From NCBI GenBank assembly GCA_045652815.1, contig JAZOLH010000050.1, positions 1-15,405 on the forward strand: DNA of 15,405 nt, read 5' to 3'. Below the pieces are notes generated by a model. The model was given only the letters and a program-made list of their open reading frames with translations, was not told the origin of the DNA and ran no database searches. This document shows positions 14,656-15,405 of the stretch, in pieces; the first letter of the stretch is position 1, and each line of letters opens with the position of its first letter. This DNA is from UMGS755 sp045652815 (GTDB lineage: Bacteria; Bacillota; Clostridia; UBA1381; UBA9506). The translations under genes were made by a program, and so were the position numbers.

Positions 14656-14802
14656 GTGCGACTTCGTTACAGGCTTTGGGGCGCTGTTGCGGCGGCTTTT
14701 TGTTTAGGTGTTTTTGCAGGACTCATCCTGCCGCCTGTGTGGCTTGTTGTCGTGGAAGGCTCAATGATTATTTTCATCACGTTTTGCTGGCTTTGCAGTT
14801 AA
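14656..14802 (+). CDS. Small hydrophobic membrane protein, 48 residues, upstream of spoVM
   Basis: This GTG-started gene encodes 48 residues. GGAGG lies 9 nt upstream. The start is basic (MRLRYRLWG). Hydrophobic residues 8-26 (AVAAAFCLGVFAGLILP) and 28-47 follow, split by PP and a central VVVEGSM, so two membrane-spanning segments or a hairpin are likely. Three cysteines occur, two of them near the end (CWLC). I recall similar short proteins with LPP and VVxEG in other spore formers but cannot name a family. It lies 41 bp before spoVM on the same transcript, which suggests a sporulation-time membrane role (inference). Confidence 0.65.
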   Translation: MRLRYRLWGAVAAAFCLGVFAGLILPPVWLVVVEGSMIIFITFCWLCS

Positions 14803-14843
14803 CTACATAACTTGGTTTAGTTTCTCAAAAGGATGGTGTTTTT

Positions 14844-14915
14844 ATGAAGATTGTGATTTGGCAACCCTCAAAATTTGTGGGCGGACTTTTAAAATCGTTC
14901 TTCAAAATCAAATGA
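14844..14915 (+). CDS. spoVM: Stage V sporulation protein M (SpoVM), 23 residues
   Basis: SpoVM is a tiny amphipathic helix that sits on the convex forespore membrane in the mother cell and anchors the SpoIVA coat basement layer. This frame encodes 23 residues with AAAAGGATGG about 9 nt upstream. Aligned from Met1 without gaps to Bacillus subtilis SpoVM (sequence from memory), it shares M1, K2, K10, F11, G13 and G14; KFVGG stands against KFLGG. The following LLKSFF matches the hydrophobic-basic helix face. The helix-breaking proline is at position 8 rather than 9. A strong terminator follows at once. The gene is far below normal gene-calling length cut-offs. Confidence 0.85.
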   Translation: MKIVIWQPSKFVGGLLKSFFKIK

Positions 14916-14924
14916 GAAAGATGG

Positions 14925-14966
14925 CTGCGGCAAGGGGAATGATCCCTTTGCCGCAGTTTTATTTTA
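14925..14966 (+). terminator. Strong terminator after spoVM
   Basis: CTGCGGCAAGGGG (14925-14937) pairs with CCCTTTGCCGCAG (14944-14956) over 13 bp, one of them G-U, around AATGAT. TTTTATTTTA follows. It closes the mini-gene-spoVM unit 9 bp after the stop. Confidence 0.95.
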
Positions 14967-14998
14967 TATCTCTATTATATACCGAAAACCACCGTTTG

Positions 14999-15029
14999 TC
15001 ATCCTTTTTTTGCAGAAAAGGCATAATTT
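14999..15029 (+). promoter_or_regulatory. Weak sigma-E-like promoter candidate
   Basis: TCATCCT (14999-15005) matches five of seven positions of the sigma-E -35, and CATAATTT (15022-15029) matches six of eight of its -10, with a 16-bp spacer. It lies about 50 bp before the 58-codon gene. No good sigma-A promoter was seen in this gap. Confidence 0.3.
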
Positions 15030-15079
15030 TGGGGCACCGGCTACAAAATAAAGGCAGAAATAAAAAAGAGGAGACGACT

Positions 15080-15256
15080 ATGAACGAAAAGGAACTCATG
15101 TCAATAGAAGACAGACTGGCAAACGAAAGACTGCTCATAACAAAATTCAGAGTCTATGCATCCCAATGTCGCGATGCGGAACTTAAGTCAAAATGCAATC
15201 AGGTTGCAGATTGTCATCAAAAACATTTCAATATGCTCATCAGTTATTTGCAGTAA
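15080..15256 (+). CDS. Two-helix small protein, spore-coat (CotF-like) candidate, 58 residues
   Basis: The protein has 58 residues and looks fully helical: about 3-28 (ELMSIEDRLANERLLITKF) and 32-57, joined at CRDAEL. Acidic and histidine residues in the pattern E16...H46-x2-H49 and the YASQCRDAELKSKC segment recall short CotF-like or ferritin-like spore coat proteins of Clostridia. That is a memory-based family guess. Cysteines at 30, 39 and 45 could cross-link. The start at 15080 is set by AGAGGAG 6 nt upstream; a longer frame beginning near 14858 would cross the terminator and is rejected. It is followed 11 bp later by a 39-codon gene with a good ribosome site. Confidence 0.75.
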   Translation: MNEKELMSIEDRLANERLLITKFRVYASQCRDAELKSKCNQVADCHQKHFNMLISYLQ

Positions 15257-15267
15257 AGGAGAAAAAG

Positions 15268-15387
15268 ATGAAGGAATACGTAACACCAGATATATTCCTT
15301 TGGGAATTTGTAGGAAGGAAGGACATCATCACGGCATCAAACCCGAACGACAACGATTTCAGTGATATTGAGGATTGGGACGCTTAA
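15268..15387 (+). CDS. Acidic 39-residue peptide of unknown function
   Basis: AAAGGAG lies 6 nt before the ATG at 15268, and the gene starts 11 bp after the 58-codon gene, so they form an operon. The N-terminal half (MKEYVTPDIFLWEFVGRKD) alternates charged and hydrophobic residues. Then comes DIITASNPNDND and a very acidic tail, with six D/E in the last ten or so residues. I recall many short clostridial proteins with a KxYxxPxI...DIITxS layout and no known role. It resembles a leader-plus-core peptide in outline, but no modifying enzyme is in the window. Function unknown. Confidence 0.65.
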   Translation: MKEYVTPDIFLWEFVGRKDIITASNPNDNDFSDIEDWDA

Positions 15388-15405
15388 AGCGAAAAGGGGA
15401 AGTCG

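Overview
The window reads as chromosomal DNA of a spore-forming member of the Firmicutes, most likely an uncultured gut-type Clostridia. The evidence is the sporulation genes (spoVAC, a 23-codon spoVM and a probable spore-coat-like small protein), the tig-clpP-clpX order, meso-diaminopimelate dehydrogenase, moderately AT-rich DNA, strong AGGAGG-type ribosome sites and near-consensus sigma-A promoters. No phage, transposase or CRISPR genes are present.

Layout, left to right. Bases 1-225 are non-coding and rich in small dyads. A minus-strand sporulation cluster follows (226-1889): a 47-codon membrane mini-protein, spoVAC, and a duplicated P-loop ATPase whose first nucleotide site is degenerate. 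A plus-strand membrane-anchored permuted papain-like (YiiX-type) hydrolase has its own promoter. The protein quality-control operon tig-clpP-clpX (3041-6482) has a consensus extended -10 promoter and a hairpin-bearing leader. Its trigger factor carries an unusual Lys/Thr/Ala tandem-repeat tail. A terminator follows clpX. Then come tightly packed rimM-trmD-NUDIX-HAD genes (6539-9150), ending in a bidirectional terminator against a convergent ABC exporter (9165-10886, minus).

The most unusual stretch is 11066-11439. It holds an initiator tRNA gene on the minus strand, with a perfect promoter and terminator. A 100-bp module containing the tRNA 3' half plus terminator is duplicated 239 bp away. 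Both copies carry an inverted copy of the anticodon arm, and a GC-rich, potentially pseudoknotted 139-bp insert lies between them. Beyond it lie minus-strand ddh (lysine/peptidoglycan precursor synthesis) and uvrB (nucleotide excision repair), each alone.

The right end (14656-15387, plus) is a run of very small genes: a 48-codon hydrophobic protein, spoVM, a strong terminator, a 58-codon two-helix protein and a 39-codon acidic peptide.

Functionally, the window mixes housekeeping (translation quality, tRNA/rRNA maturation, repair, DAP synthesis) with two spore-development loci whose smallest genes are easy to miss. All family assignments come from reading motifs by eye; no database search was run.
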